Below the pieces are notes generated by a model. That model was not told the origin of the DNA. It saw only the letters and a list, made by a program, of their open reading frames with translations, and did not search any database. The position numbers and the translations under genes were made by a program. Of a stretch of 64,000 nucleotides of DNA, positions 42,452-50,877 are shown in pieces; the stretch's first letter is position 1; each line of letters starts with the position of its first letter. The stretch spans positions 1,488,001 through 1,552,000 of the forward strand of contig JAHDYR010000005.1 in assembly GCA_019828565.1 (NCBI GenBank), written 5' to 3'. This stretch comes from Carpediemonas membranifera. Lineage: Eukaryota; Fornicata.

Positions 42452-42665
42452 TTTATGTCAATAACCGCCAAAGCGAGGCAACTGGGAGTTCTAACCCAAC
42501 TAGCGACTCCTGGTACACTGTTGGCCAACCCACAGCACTTTTTTAGAAATTCTTTGTCGGTCCAGCTTCCAGAACAAGGATGGGCTCAAAGATAAGATGT
42601 CAATAGTCAGAAGCATCTTAGCAGTCTGAACAGCGTTATGCCGGTATCCTCCGCCGTCCAGACCT

Positions 42666-42673
42666 TAAACTGC
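42666..42673 (+). promoter_or_regulatory. TAAACTGC upstream element (G-alpha gene)
   Basis: The octamer is 36 bp before the G-alpha ATG at 42702 and is followed by GG. Placement matches the element ahead of APC6 (40 bp). Function is inferred. Confidence 0.45.
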
Positions 42674-42701
42674 GGTGTTGTTAAGCTGCACACGCAACAA
42701 A

Positions 42702-44726
42702 ATGGTCCGTGTATGCGGCCTAGGGAAGCAAAAGGTCCCTTATGACGAGCAAAACAAGGACATTGATCGTTTGCTGAAGAGGGAAGGGAAGGACAAGAAG
42801 AAAGAGGTGAAGCTCCTCCTGCTAGGCGCAGGAAACTCAGGCAAGTGCCTAGCTCCTGGCACAGAGGTTCTTACTGCTTCTGGAAACATTAGACCAGCTG
42901 AAGCGATCATGCTCGGCGACTACCTCCTTGACGACGAAGCCAGGCCCGTCCGCGTTGTTGGCACCACATGCGGCGACGGCAATATGTATCGGATCGAGCC
43001 CTCTGATCCCTGCTTCGGCCCCGGCTTCAGCTGTAACGATAGACACATCCTAGTTCTTAGAAACGCCCAGGGAACAGTCGTCGAGGTTTCTGTGGCCATC
43101 TACCTCGAGAACCCCGGAAAGTTTAAGGGCTTCGGCCTGTACCACGTTGGTAAGGATATCCCGCTCGTCCAAAGCAAGTCCGTCGCCACCGTGTCCCCCG
43201 GGCCTGATCTCTGGCTCCTCGGCGCCACATTCGCCGCTGCACCCGGCCAGTCGAAGATCCCGGTCTCCTTCACCCGCAGACGCCACGGAGCAGCTGTCCT
43301 GGCCGAAGTGAAGGCCAGACTCAACTCCCTCAACGTCCAGTACGCCGAGACCGACCGCGGCGTCGACATTGATGTTGCCAGTGCCCGTGCGGCCGTCCAA
43401 CACCTCCGCAACGAGTGGGGCCCCAAGACAGTCCCGGACTGCCTCCTATGCGCCTCCACTGAGAGCCGCATGATCGCCATCTCGGGCTTCCTCTCCATGT
43501 GCGACCTGACCACCCATACGGCTGGTGTAGTCCGCGTAGTCCCGCCGATTGCCGGGGGCGACTGGGCCGCCACGTCTTTCATCGCCATGCTCCGTGCAGC
43601 AGGCTTCGTGGGCCACATCTCCCGCCACGACGACCGCCTGTTCATCCACGGCTCTGAGGTCCCGCCCACGCAGGCCGAGCCCCACGGAGTGACTCCCACC
43701 CACCAGACTGCGATCCCCTTCACAGTCACCTCAAGAGGCGTGGGACCGTACGTCGGCTTCCAGGTCGAAGGATCAGGCCGTTTCCTGCTCGGGGACGGCC
43801 TCGTTAGCCATAACAGCACGTTCTTCAAGCAGCTGAAGATCATCCACAAGGACGGCTACACCAGAGAGGAGTCGGTGCAGTTTAGGTCCATTATCCACAG
43901 TAACGTCGTCCAGGCGATGCAGGGGCTGCTCAGGGGCTGCGTCACATTCGGCTACGGTCTACCCGACTCTGCAAAGGACGCTGCCGAGCGCGTTCTCGCT
44001 CTGCCCAGCTTTACCCGCCTCACCCTCGACATGGCGGCCGCGATCAAATCGCTCTGGACTCTTCCGGCCGTCCAACAGGCCTACCAGCGCCGCAACGAGC
44101 TCCAGTTGCTTGACTCGGCCCAGCCTTACCTCGACGACATCGACCGCATCGCTGCTCCAGACTATGTTCCCACCGTGACCGACATACTTCGCGTCCGGGT
44201 CCAGACGTCGGGTGTGATTGAGCTCGACTTCGACTACGGCGGGCTCTCGTTCAGGATGATTGACGTCGGCGGGCAAAGGAGTGAGCGACGGAAGTGGGTC
44301 CATTGCTTTAACGACGTCACCGCAGTCATATTCGTCGTGGCGGCGTCTGAATACGACCTGCAGCTGTCGGAAGATGCCTCTCAGAACAGGATGACGGAGG
44401 CCCTCGCCCTCTTCGAAGACGTCATTTCGAATCCGATTTTCAAAGATACATCGGTGATTCTTTTCATGAACAAGGACGATCTTTTCAGAGAAAAGATTGG
44501 CCGCTCGCCGATCAGCCAAGCCTTCCCCCAGTACAAGGGGCCCATGGAATATGGCCCGGCTATCGATTACATCATTGATCAGTTCGTATCTAAGAATCGA
44601 GTGTCTACCCGCGATATCATCCCGTATGTCACGTGTGCTGTCGACACGGATCAGGTTCGGAAGGTGTTTAAGGGCGTGAGAGAGATCGTTAAGCGGTCCA
44701 ATTTCCGGGATGTGGGCATCATGTAA
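42702..44726 (+). CDS. heterotrimeric G-protein alpha subunit interrupted by an in-frame intein
   Basis: The precursor is 674 aa, and the host protein after removal of the 323-aa insert is 351 aa, the usual G-alpha size. The start is the Met at 42702. G-alpha switches heterotrimeric G-protein signalling at the plasma membrane. The G1 loop is split: LLLGAGNSGK at residues 39-48, then the insert, then STFFKQLKIIH. The helical domain follows. G2 is RVRVQTSGVIE, G3 is IDVGGQRSERRKW with the catalytic Gln, G4 is NKDD and G5 is TCAVDT. The usual Glu of GAGESGKS is Asn. There is no Gly2 for myristoylation (MVRVCGLG), although Cys5 could be palmitoylated. The C-terminus (RDVGIM) has Val where Gi-type subunits have the pertussis-toxin Cys. 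Confidence 0.97.
   Translation: MVRVCGLGKQKVPYDEQNKDIDRLLKREGKDKKKEVKLLLLGAGNSGKCLAPGTEVLTASGNIRPAEAIMLGDYLLDDEARPVRVVGTTCGDGNMYRIEPSDPCFGPGFSCNDRHILVLRNAQGTVVEVSVAIYLENPGKFKGFGLYHVGKDIPLVQSKSVATVSPGPDLWLLGATFAAAPGQSKIPVSFTRRRHGAAVLAEVKARLNSLNVQYAETDRGVDIDVASARAAVQHLRNEWGPKTVPDCLLCASTESRMIAISGFLSMCDLTTHTAGVVRVVPPIAGGDWAATSFIAMLRAAGFVGHISRHDDRLFIHGSEVPPTQAEPHGVTPTHQTAIPFTVTSRGVGPYVGFQVEGSGRFLLGDGLVSHNSTFFKQLKIIHKDGYTREESVQFRSIIHSNVVQAMQGLLRGCVTFGYGLPDSAKDAAERVLALPSFTRLTLDMAAAIKSLWTLPAVQQAYQRRNELQLLDSAQPYLDDIDRIAAPDYVPTVTDILRVRVQTSGVIELDFDYGGLSFRMIDVGGQRSERRKWVHCFNDVTAVIFVVAASEYDLQLSEDASQNRMTEALALFEDVISNPIFKDTSVILFMNKDDLFREKIGRSPISQAFPQYKGPMEYGPAIDYIIDQFVSKNRVSTRDIIPYVTCAVDTDQVRKVFKGVREIVKRSNFRDVGIM
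42846..43814 (+). other. intein (323 aa) in the G-alpha P-loop, with degenerate LAGLIDADG-type endonuclease region
   Basis: The insert begins with Cys1 (CLAPGTEVLTASG, block A) and has block B as FSCNDRHILVL with Asn64 and His67, as in the fungal VMA1 intein. Block F is YVGFQVEGSGRFLLGDGLV and the end is SHN (block G, His322-Asn323) followed by Ser as +1 residue. Every residue needed for class 1 protein splicing is therefore present. The middle holds remnants of a two-motif LAGLIDADG endonuclease: DLWLLGATFAAAPG at 121-134, and VPDCLLCASTESRMIAISG then FLSMCD at 196-220. Both catalytic Asp positions are replaced, so DNA cleavage is unlikely. The 969 bases are open throughout and divisible by three. 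Splicing activity itself is inferred. Confidence 0.95.
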
Positions 44727-44800
44727 GCGTATGAACGTAAATAGTAGGCAAGGTCCTTGGTTTAGGTCTAATCCTCCTTGTAGCACTAATAACAATCACT

Positions 44801-47251
44801 TTATTGCTTCTTTGCTGGATCTGGCAAGTCGCTCTCAGCCTGGGCCACGTACTTGTGCATGTTATGCACAACCAGCCTCGCCGCCTGGGCGACCTCCGCC
44901 TTCCCGCTCTTCCTGAGCTCGAGCAGGTTCAGCCGACCGCTCTGGGGGATCGCGAGACCCTCGTTCCTATGTCTGTAGCACGCGAGCTCGAACGCCCGAA
45001 TAACTGGCGGCTTCCCGATCGATGCAGTCTGGAAGTTCTCCATCGGCTCCCATGTGTTGGCCGAGTCGGGCCAGTTCTCCCACTTCACGAGGTACTTCGT
45101 CGGCTTCTTACGCGTGTCGATGCCGACGACGTGCTGGACCGTGTAGATGTCGTCGGCCTCCTCCTGCTTCTTGCGTTTGGCTGCCTTCTTTCTCTCAAGC
45201 TTCTTCTCCGCTTTCAGCTTCTTCACCTTTTTCGCGGCCTCAGCCTTCTTCTCTTCAGCCGCCTTGGCGGCCACCATCTTCTTGAGCACCTCATCCTGAC
45301 GCTCCTTCAGCAATGCAGCCCGTCGTGCGCTGCTTTCACGCTGCTGCTTCTGAAGCAGCCGCTGTTCCGCCTCACGTTGCTCTCTCTGCTTCTCGAGCAT
45401 ATCATGCTTCGTGTCAACATCTGATGCCATCTGTGTAGCAAGCAGGGCATCCTTCAGAGGCACCGTCTGCATCGGTTCACTGGCGGTCTTGCCCTCAGAT
45501 TCGGACAGGATCTCGATCTCCTCGATGTCCGAGTCTGACGCCACATGCGCCCTCTTACCCTGCCCCGCGGTGGGAGCTGGACGGGTCTCCTCGACCTCCT
45601 CTTCCTCGAGCTCGGCGAGGGCCCGCTTCTTCTGCTCAGCTACAGCTGCACGCGATTCAACGGACGAACGGTCGGCCTGAGGCTCTTTGGCAGGCTGGGC
45701 CTTGGGCTTGGCTGAGTTCACTGGGCCGGCTGTTGCCATTCGGGCGGCGTCTTTGGGCGTTCCGGCGGGTACGGCGGGCGTAGCTGTCCTCGGCGCGGGG
45801 GTAGCAGCCTTGGGCGTGGATGTCGACGCAACCGGCCTCATGACAGTCACTTGATTCGTTGGCTTCGGATAGAACTTGCGCTGATCGAATCCAAGCTTGT
45901 TGTAGACCTCATCAAGCACAGGAACCCGCTCAACATGGCTAATAGACCCAATCTGTACAGTAAACCGACCCGTGTTACCCATGGGCAGGGTGGCAGCACT
46001 CCGGACGATCCAGAGCGGCGTGGTGATGGGCTTGGACACGAACCAGTCCTCTGCATCCGACCAGACGAGGAGGACCTCGAGCACACACGTCGTGGCGAGA
46101 GGCAGTCTGTCGATCGGCTGAAGATTGTGGAGGAGCGTGACGGGCTGCGTCGTGCCTATGATCTCTGACGCTACGGCCTTGAGCTCGTCAATGGATGTCT
46201 CGAGCGGTAGTGCACGTGTAACGCCGACCATCTGGCCATACTTAAACGTAGCGATACAGAGGGGTCTAATCTCGGCAACGTGCTTCTCCTCGTCACCGAA
46301 TGCTGCGATGAGAGGCACAGGCACTGTCTGGAAGAGGTTGGGGGCGAGTGAAAGCATGCGGCGGGTTGGCTCGACGTGGATGTTCTGGAGCTCAGCGGGG
46401 GAGAGGCCCTGGAGGTCGGAGCGCTTGGTTACGTCAACAGGCTTGTCTATCGCGGTTGCTTTGAGCCAGGCGGTGTCGAATGCCTTGTATACCTCGATCT
46501 GAAGGGAAGTACCGGCCAAGAGCTCCTTGTTGTTGATGTCAAACACGGAAGCGGTGCTACCAGGCAACAGATAGACGTATCTGGCAGTCGTACCCATTCT
46601 AATGAGGATGACGAAGGCGAAGGACCCTGATTCTGTGCCCGCAGTGAGCTGGAGGACAACGGCGTCCTGGGGTCGAGCGGCAGTGGCAAACATGAAGGAC
46701 GGCACCCGGGAGACGAACGAGAGGCTCGCGGAGGCTGTGGCTCGGGGCATTTGGGCGGCCTTCCGTGGTCCCCAGGCAGCCCGGCGGATGTAGCGGTGGA
46801 AGCGGAAGATAACCCCGCCGGACACAATTGTGCCGCCCACAAGGTTCGCTGAAGCATTCATCTGTATCCCCTTCTGCATCTCCGTCCGCGTGAGGTATTC
46901 AGAGATGTTCTCGGCGACAGTCTTGGATGTTGGCCATGTCGTGGGGATGTGGAGCGACGGTGGTGACAAGAGGGGCACCCGGTGGGGCTCCTCGCCGAAC
47001 TGGCGGGTGTACATCTCATGAGTATGTGGTGAAACGTTGAGATCGCGAAGGAGACGCCAGAGAGACTCGACGTCGGTGGTTCGGCTGATACGAACTGCCT
47101 TCTTCGCCGACAGGTCGTCATTCAGATCTCTAACAGTGCAGAATATGCTATACTCGGAACCACCATGCGGATCAAGGCCGATTGCCTCGTTTAAGGCGGC
47201 CATTACGAGTGCGCCAAAAAATGCACCACAAAGAAACGGCACTAGATGCAT
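44801..47251 (-). CDS. chromodomain protein with hydrophobic N-terminus and charged coiled-coil region
   Basis: It encodes 816 aa from the Met at 47251. The frame stays open to 47413, but an earlier start would overlap the divergent APC6 gene. Residues 5-22 (PFLCGAFFGALVMAAL) are hydrophobic and could be a signal anchor. Residues about 30-500 have no recognised family and are beta-rich in places. Residues about 505-620 are Pro/Ala-rich with acidic patches. Residues about 625-715 are a charged Lys/Glu/Arg coiled coil. A chromodomain sits at about 717-760 (YTVQHVVGIDTR, TKYLVKWENWPDSANTWEP) with its Tyr/Trp/Trp aromatic cage positions present. Chromodomains bind methylated histone tails. A membrane anchor on a chromodomain protein would suggest the nuclear envelope, but this is inference. 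Confidence 0.78.
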   Translation of the reverse strand: MHLVPFLCGAFFGALVMAALNEAIGLDPHGGSEYSIFCTVRDLNDDLSAKKAVRISRTTDVESLWRLLRDLNVSPHTHEMYTRQFGEEPHRVPLLSPPSLHIPTTWPTSKTVAENISEYLTRTEMQKGIQMNASANLVGGTIVSGGVIFRFHRYIRRAAWGPRKAAQMPRATASASLSFVSRVPSFMFATAARPQDAVVLQLTAGTESGSFAFVILIRMGTTARYVYLLPGSTASVFDINNKELLAGTSLQIEVYKAFDTAWLKATAIDKPVDVTKRSDLQGLSPAELQNIHVEPTRRMLSLAPNLFQTVPVPLIAAFGDEEKHVAEIRPLCIATFKYGQMVGVTRALPLETSIDELKAVASEIIGTTQPVTLLHNLQPIDRLPLATTCVLEVLLVWSDAEDWFVSKPITTPLWIVRSAATLPMGNTGRFTVQIGSISHVERVPVLDEVYNKLGFDQRKFYPKPTNQVTVMRPVASTSTPKAATPAPRTATPAVPAGTPKDAARMATAGPVNSAKPKAQPAKEPQADRSSVESRAAVAEQKKRALAELEEEEVEETRPAPTAGQGKRAHVASDSDIEEIEILSESEGKTASEPMQTVPLKDALLATQMASDVDTKHDMLEKQREQREAEQRLLQKQQRESSARRAALLKERQDEVLKKMVAAKAAEEKKAEAAKKVKKLKAEKKLERKKAAKRKKQEEADDIYTVQHVVGIDTRKKPTKYLVKWENWPDSANTWEPMENFQTASIGKPPVIRAFELACYRHRNEGLAIPQSGRLNLLELRKSGKAEVAQAARLVVHNMHKYVAQAESDLPDPAKKQ

Positions 47252-47328
47252 GGCTTGGATGTAATGAGTTGTCCTGTGCGTCTCTTCTGGCGCCGTCGCG
47301 GTAGGGGGCTCAGCTGGATTCAAACACA

Positions 47329-47336
47329 TAAACTGC
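47329..47336 (+). promoter_or_regulatory. TAAACTGC upstream element (APC6 gene)
   Basis: The octamer lies 40 bp before the APC6 ATG at 47369, preceded by CA as at 6971. It falls inside the unused upstream extension of the chromodomain frame, supporting the later start for that gene. Confidence 0.45.
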
Positions 47337-47368
47337 TCGACAATTTCTCGCATCGTTTTCAAGCCAGT

Positions 47369-49244
47369 ATGGCAGAACAACTGCGAAATATCATCAAGGC
47401 ATCTGTACCGCACCGCATTGAAAAGTCGGGTGCCGCCATGTTCTTCGCCGATCAGCTGATGTGCCTGTCAAGCGACCCAGCTGACATCAAGCTCTTCATC
47501 AAGGCGCATATCAACTCCAACGACTACGCAAACGCCTTGGAAACGCTAAAGAAGCACAATATGCAGACGCACGACCTCGAGTGCCTCTACTACAACGCCC
47601 TTTGCCTTGTAAGTCCCGCCATCACTCCTAACACAGAAGGAACTCGGCCGCGAGCAGCAGTGCAAGTCCTTCCTGGGCACCTCCTACACCCGGACGGAGA
47701 TCAAGGCGCGTGGAGTGAGCTTCCAGCCCGACTCGGACGAAGCTTTCCTCATGTCCCGCCTATGTCTGCTCAGGGCACAGACACTGGACGTCCAGGGCCT
47801 GAACGAACACGCAACACAGTGGTACTTCAACTCACTGGAGTACGACAACAACTGCACGGCCGCCATCCTCGCGCTGTTTGGGAGCAGCAGGCTTCCCTTG
47901 TCCGATCGCGTCGACGCCACCCGCGCCATCGGCACCAGCGCCCACCCCTTCGTCAACCTCTTCGTCCAGGCGTCTGTGGAGAACACATCTGCCCTCGAGG
48001 CTCTGGCTAGATCCCACTATGCCCAATCGACGGACGTCCTCGTTGCCCTAACCCGCGCAGAGCTCGCCAACTATGACTTCGACGCTGCCCAAAAACTGGC
48101 AGAGAAGGCGTTTGAGCAGAAGCCAGGCTCTACCAGCGTGATTGAGGTACTTGTCCCCTGCTACGTCGCCCTCAACAACACCATCGGACTCCACCGAGTT
48201 GCGACGACCCTCCAGGACCTCAAACCGGACGAAGCCATCGCCTGGCATGCCACAGGCTCTTACTACACCCTTGCCCAACAGTATAACAAGGCCATGCCCT
48301 ACCTGTCCCGAGCAATCGAGCTCTCCCCGGGCTATGGCCCCGCCCTGCTTGCTCTTGGCAAAGTCCACTCGAGACTGGAGCAAAGCGACGAGGCGATCGA
48401 TAAGTACCAAGCCGCGGTGACCACGATGACGGGTAGCCCGGTTCCCCTGCTGTGTCTGGGCATTGAACACATCAAATTGGGCAGACTTGGGTCAGCCCGA
48501 AAGCTATTTACAAGGGCGCAGCAGCAGACACCGTCGGACCCTCATATCCAGTACCAGTTGGGTATCACTGAATTCCTATCTGGAGATATGTCTGCGGCTA
48601 GAGCGTATCTTCAAAGAGTGGTCGAAGATACGGCGGGTAGATCTCAGCCGACCGTCATGCATCTGCGACACCAGGCAATGGTCCATCTTGGCCACATCTA
48701 CCGCCGCACTGCAGTCCGAGACGGTCCCGAGCAAAGGCCCAAGACTCTGTCGGATGCAGAGGCCGCGTATCGCCTTGCCCTTCGACTCGAACCGAAATCA
48801 CACAACGCTCTCGCTGGTCTAGCTATGTGTTTGTCTCTTGAAGGAGACAATGACAGTGCCGCGCGGCTTGTGATGAATGCTTTGGATCAAGCTCCGTCAT
48901 ACGCACCGTATATCTCCTTATTTTCGTATATCACGTCCCATATCTCAGCAAAGCTGGGAGATCTCCCTCCAGCTGTCGCGCCACCAGCTTTCCCGAGCAG
49001 CAGGTTTAAGCATGACAATCCCAGTAGTGCTTCCTTCCATCTCTCCCACATTTACGACAGTGCGAACTCGGGATCCATCTTGGGCTCTGCGAGTGGTCGC
49101 ACGCCAATGCTCCGGACGCCTATGATTGCCACTCCGGGGCTCCAAGGGAGCGGGTTGCTGAGTCGCGGCTCGAGGGGGACGAACAATGATAGTCGCTTGT
49201 CGTTTGGGACAATGGATAGCTTTGAGAGTATTGCAGAGCGATGA
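47369..49244 (+). CDS. CDC16: APC6/Cdc16 subunit of the anaphase-promoting complex
   Basis: Exons 47369-47608 and 47637-49244 join across a 28-nt intron (GTAAGT..CTCCTAACACAG, branch point fused to the 3' splice site) to 615 aa. Cdc16 is a TPR scaffold of the anaphase-promoting complex, an E3 ligase for mitotic exit. The N-terminus has the family pattern FFADQLMCLSSDPADIKL with LECLYYNALCL joined to KELGREQ by splicing. TPR repeats fill residues about 90-510; YGPALLALGKVHSRLEQSDEAI and VPLLCLGIEHIKLGRLGSA match the GPAW.AFGH and LP.LY.GMEY blocks of Cdc16. The tail is Ser/Thr/Pro-rich (PMLRTPMIATPG) and could be phosphorylated. Cdc27 or APC7 are less likely alternatives. Confidence 0.85.
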
Positions 49245-49582
49245 GTTGGGCTGGGGGCATTTATGCTGTTACTTATACATGTGGTAAAGTTTGGGAGTCG
49301 AATTCGTCTTGCGTGGTACGTTATTGGATCCTCTGGGAGAGAATGAAATCCAGTGTGCTCTAGCATCTGACACCACACTGTCCTTTCCCATTCTCCAGGA
49401 GGCAAGAGATCCGAGTGTGAGCTACTCTTCATGAGCACTCGGCCGCTTTGATTGGACCGAGTCATTGCATTCATGAAAGTGTTGGCACCCCTGTTGGCAA
49501 CGTCGCCCTCGCGTCCAATAGTGCTGGTTTTGACAGGGTTGCCCAATGAACGGGCCATCTGACCCGCTAAGCTCATACTAAA
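49245..49582. other. intergenic stretch before the retrotransposon cluster
   Basis: About 340 bp between APC6 and the 3' side of the first tyrosine-recombinase element. No gene or repeat was seen. Confidence 0.4.
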
Positions 49583-49737
49583 ACCAACGGGGTTGTCCCG
49601 CCGGCGGAGGAGGTCGTTCCATGATCCCCATCCTAAGACCCATCTGCCCCGTGGCACCGCTATGGGATTCATATGGCTGCACCTCCCGTGAGGTCGCACA
49701 GCTCTATTTATGCTCGGTAAATCATCCCATCGATGAT

Positions 49738-50877
49738 TTACTGATCCCGGCCCAGGAGAGACTTGGCGATGTCTCTCTGGACCGAGGGGTGGAGTCGTAC
49801 TCCGTTGGCCGTGTATGCCAGGAGGCTTGACGTCGAGCGCCAGTTGCTCAGCGCCATCAGGACGTTGTCTGGAGTCCCGGCCACAGCCAGCTCCGTGGCC
49901 GCCCCCTTGCGGAAGCTATGCCAGGTGATCGAGTCTCCGAACAGAGAGGCTACCCATGCCCTCATCGCTCCCTCGGATAGCGCCTTTGTCCTGCTCACCC
50001 GGTCGCCCCTCACGCGGCGCCAGAGGGAGTCGCTATCGTGGCATGTGGCCAGGTCGATCCAGCGCTTCAACGCCTTGGCCGCGTTGAAGGTGTCGAACGT
50101 GGCGTTAACCACCAGCTTCTTGACCGCTGTCCCCGTCTTCGTGCGCGCCATGAAAAGTGTCGCGTCACCTTCCGAGCTAAACGAGATATCACCACGTGTG
50201 AGTGAGAAGATCTCTTTGCCGCGGCTGACGGTTTGGAAACATAGTGTGGCGAACAGCACAGCCTGGAAGGTCTTGGGGTCGCGCTTCCACTGTGTAAGGC
50301 CCTGCCGCACTAGGGCGCTCGTCGCAGGGACGACTCCGCCCGATAGGCCTGCCGTTGACGCGATATGGCGGACAGATGCTATGATCTGTTTTGTCTCCGG
50401 CGGGGGTGTCCAGTCGCAGACGAGGGGCGCGCCGTTACAGATCCAGTATCCCTTCTTGCCGACAGTATCGGGCCCAGAAGTCTTGGCCTCTTTCGTCAGG
50501 AAGTGTCGTAGTTGCTCCGCATGAGAGGCCGTGTGACGCCTTGAGGCCTTGAACCTGACGATGTACCCCGCCGCCGCCCTGCGTGATGCGTCCAACTTCA
50601 AATGAGAGAGCCTGTCGTGGGTGATGAGGAACTGGAAGTCTTCACTATCATCGCGATGAGCCTGACTTTTGTCGGGAATAGTCTCGCCAGCTCTTTCCCC
50701 TCTATGGTGTTCTCTTGAAGCCGGAAGTACATCTTGGGAACCGTGGAGAGACGCAGTAGTCGTCGAATCTCCGGCGATGGAATGTCTGGAATCACTACAA
50801 CGGCCGCTGATGTCCAGCTCTGAGGGTTCCCAGTCTGGGTCGGAGCCCGTATCCTCTGCAGGTGAAGAAACATCGGA
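49738..50877 (-). CDS. tyrosine recombinase of DIRS-like element 1
   Basis: The frame is open from 50877 to the stop at 49738 (379 codons) and overlaps the RT frame at its 5' end. No in-frame ATG occurs near its beginning, so translation may depend on frameshifting, reinitiation or fusion with RT. Tyrosine recombinases integrate the circular DNA intermediate of DIRS elements without a DDE integrase. The first catalytic Arg lies in QTVSRGKEIFSLTRGD, the HxxR box is TWHSFRKGAA, and the nucleophilic Tyr is in SLLAYTANG. The catalytic set is complete. The protein is about 80 percent similar by eye to element 3. Confidence 0.88.
   Translation of the reverse strand, partial: SDVSSPAEDTGSDPDWEPSELDISGRCSDSRHSIAGDSTTTASLHGSQDVLPASREHHRGERAGETIPDKSQAHRDDSEDFQFLITHDRLSHLKLDASRRAAAGYIVRFKASRRHTASHAEQLRHFLTKEAKTSGPDTVGKKGYWICNGAPLVCDWTPPPETKQIIASVRHIASTAGLSGGVVPATSALVRQGLTQWKRDPKTFQAVLFATLCFQTVSRGKEIFSLTRGDISFSSEGDATLFMARTKTGTAVKKLVVNATFDTFNAAKALKRWIDLATCHDSDSLWRRVRGDRVSRTKALSEGAMRAWVASLFGDSITWHSFRKGAATELAVAGTPDNVLMALSNWRSTSSLLAYTANGVRLHPSVQRDIAKSLLGRDQ

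Noticed and set aside
42846-43814. The G-alpha insert as a long spliceosomal intron
   Set aside because: It is open in frame for 323 codons, lacks a GT..AG fit at the boundaries, is tenfold longer than local introns, and has all intein blocks in order.
49052-49699. A 215-codon minus-strand frame downstream of APC6
   Set aside because: It overlaps the APC6 3' coding end in antisense and shows no domain or composition typical of a gene.
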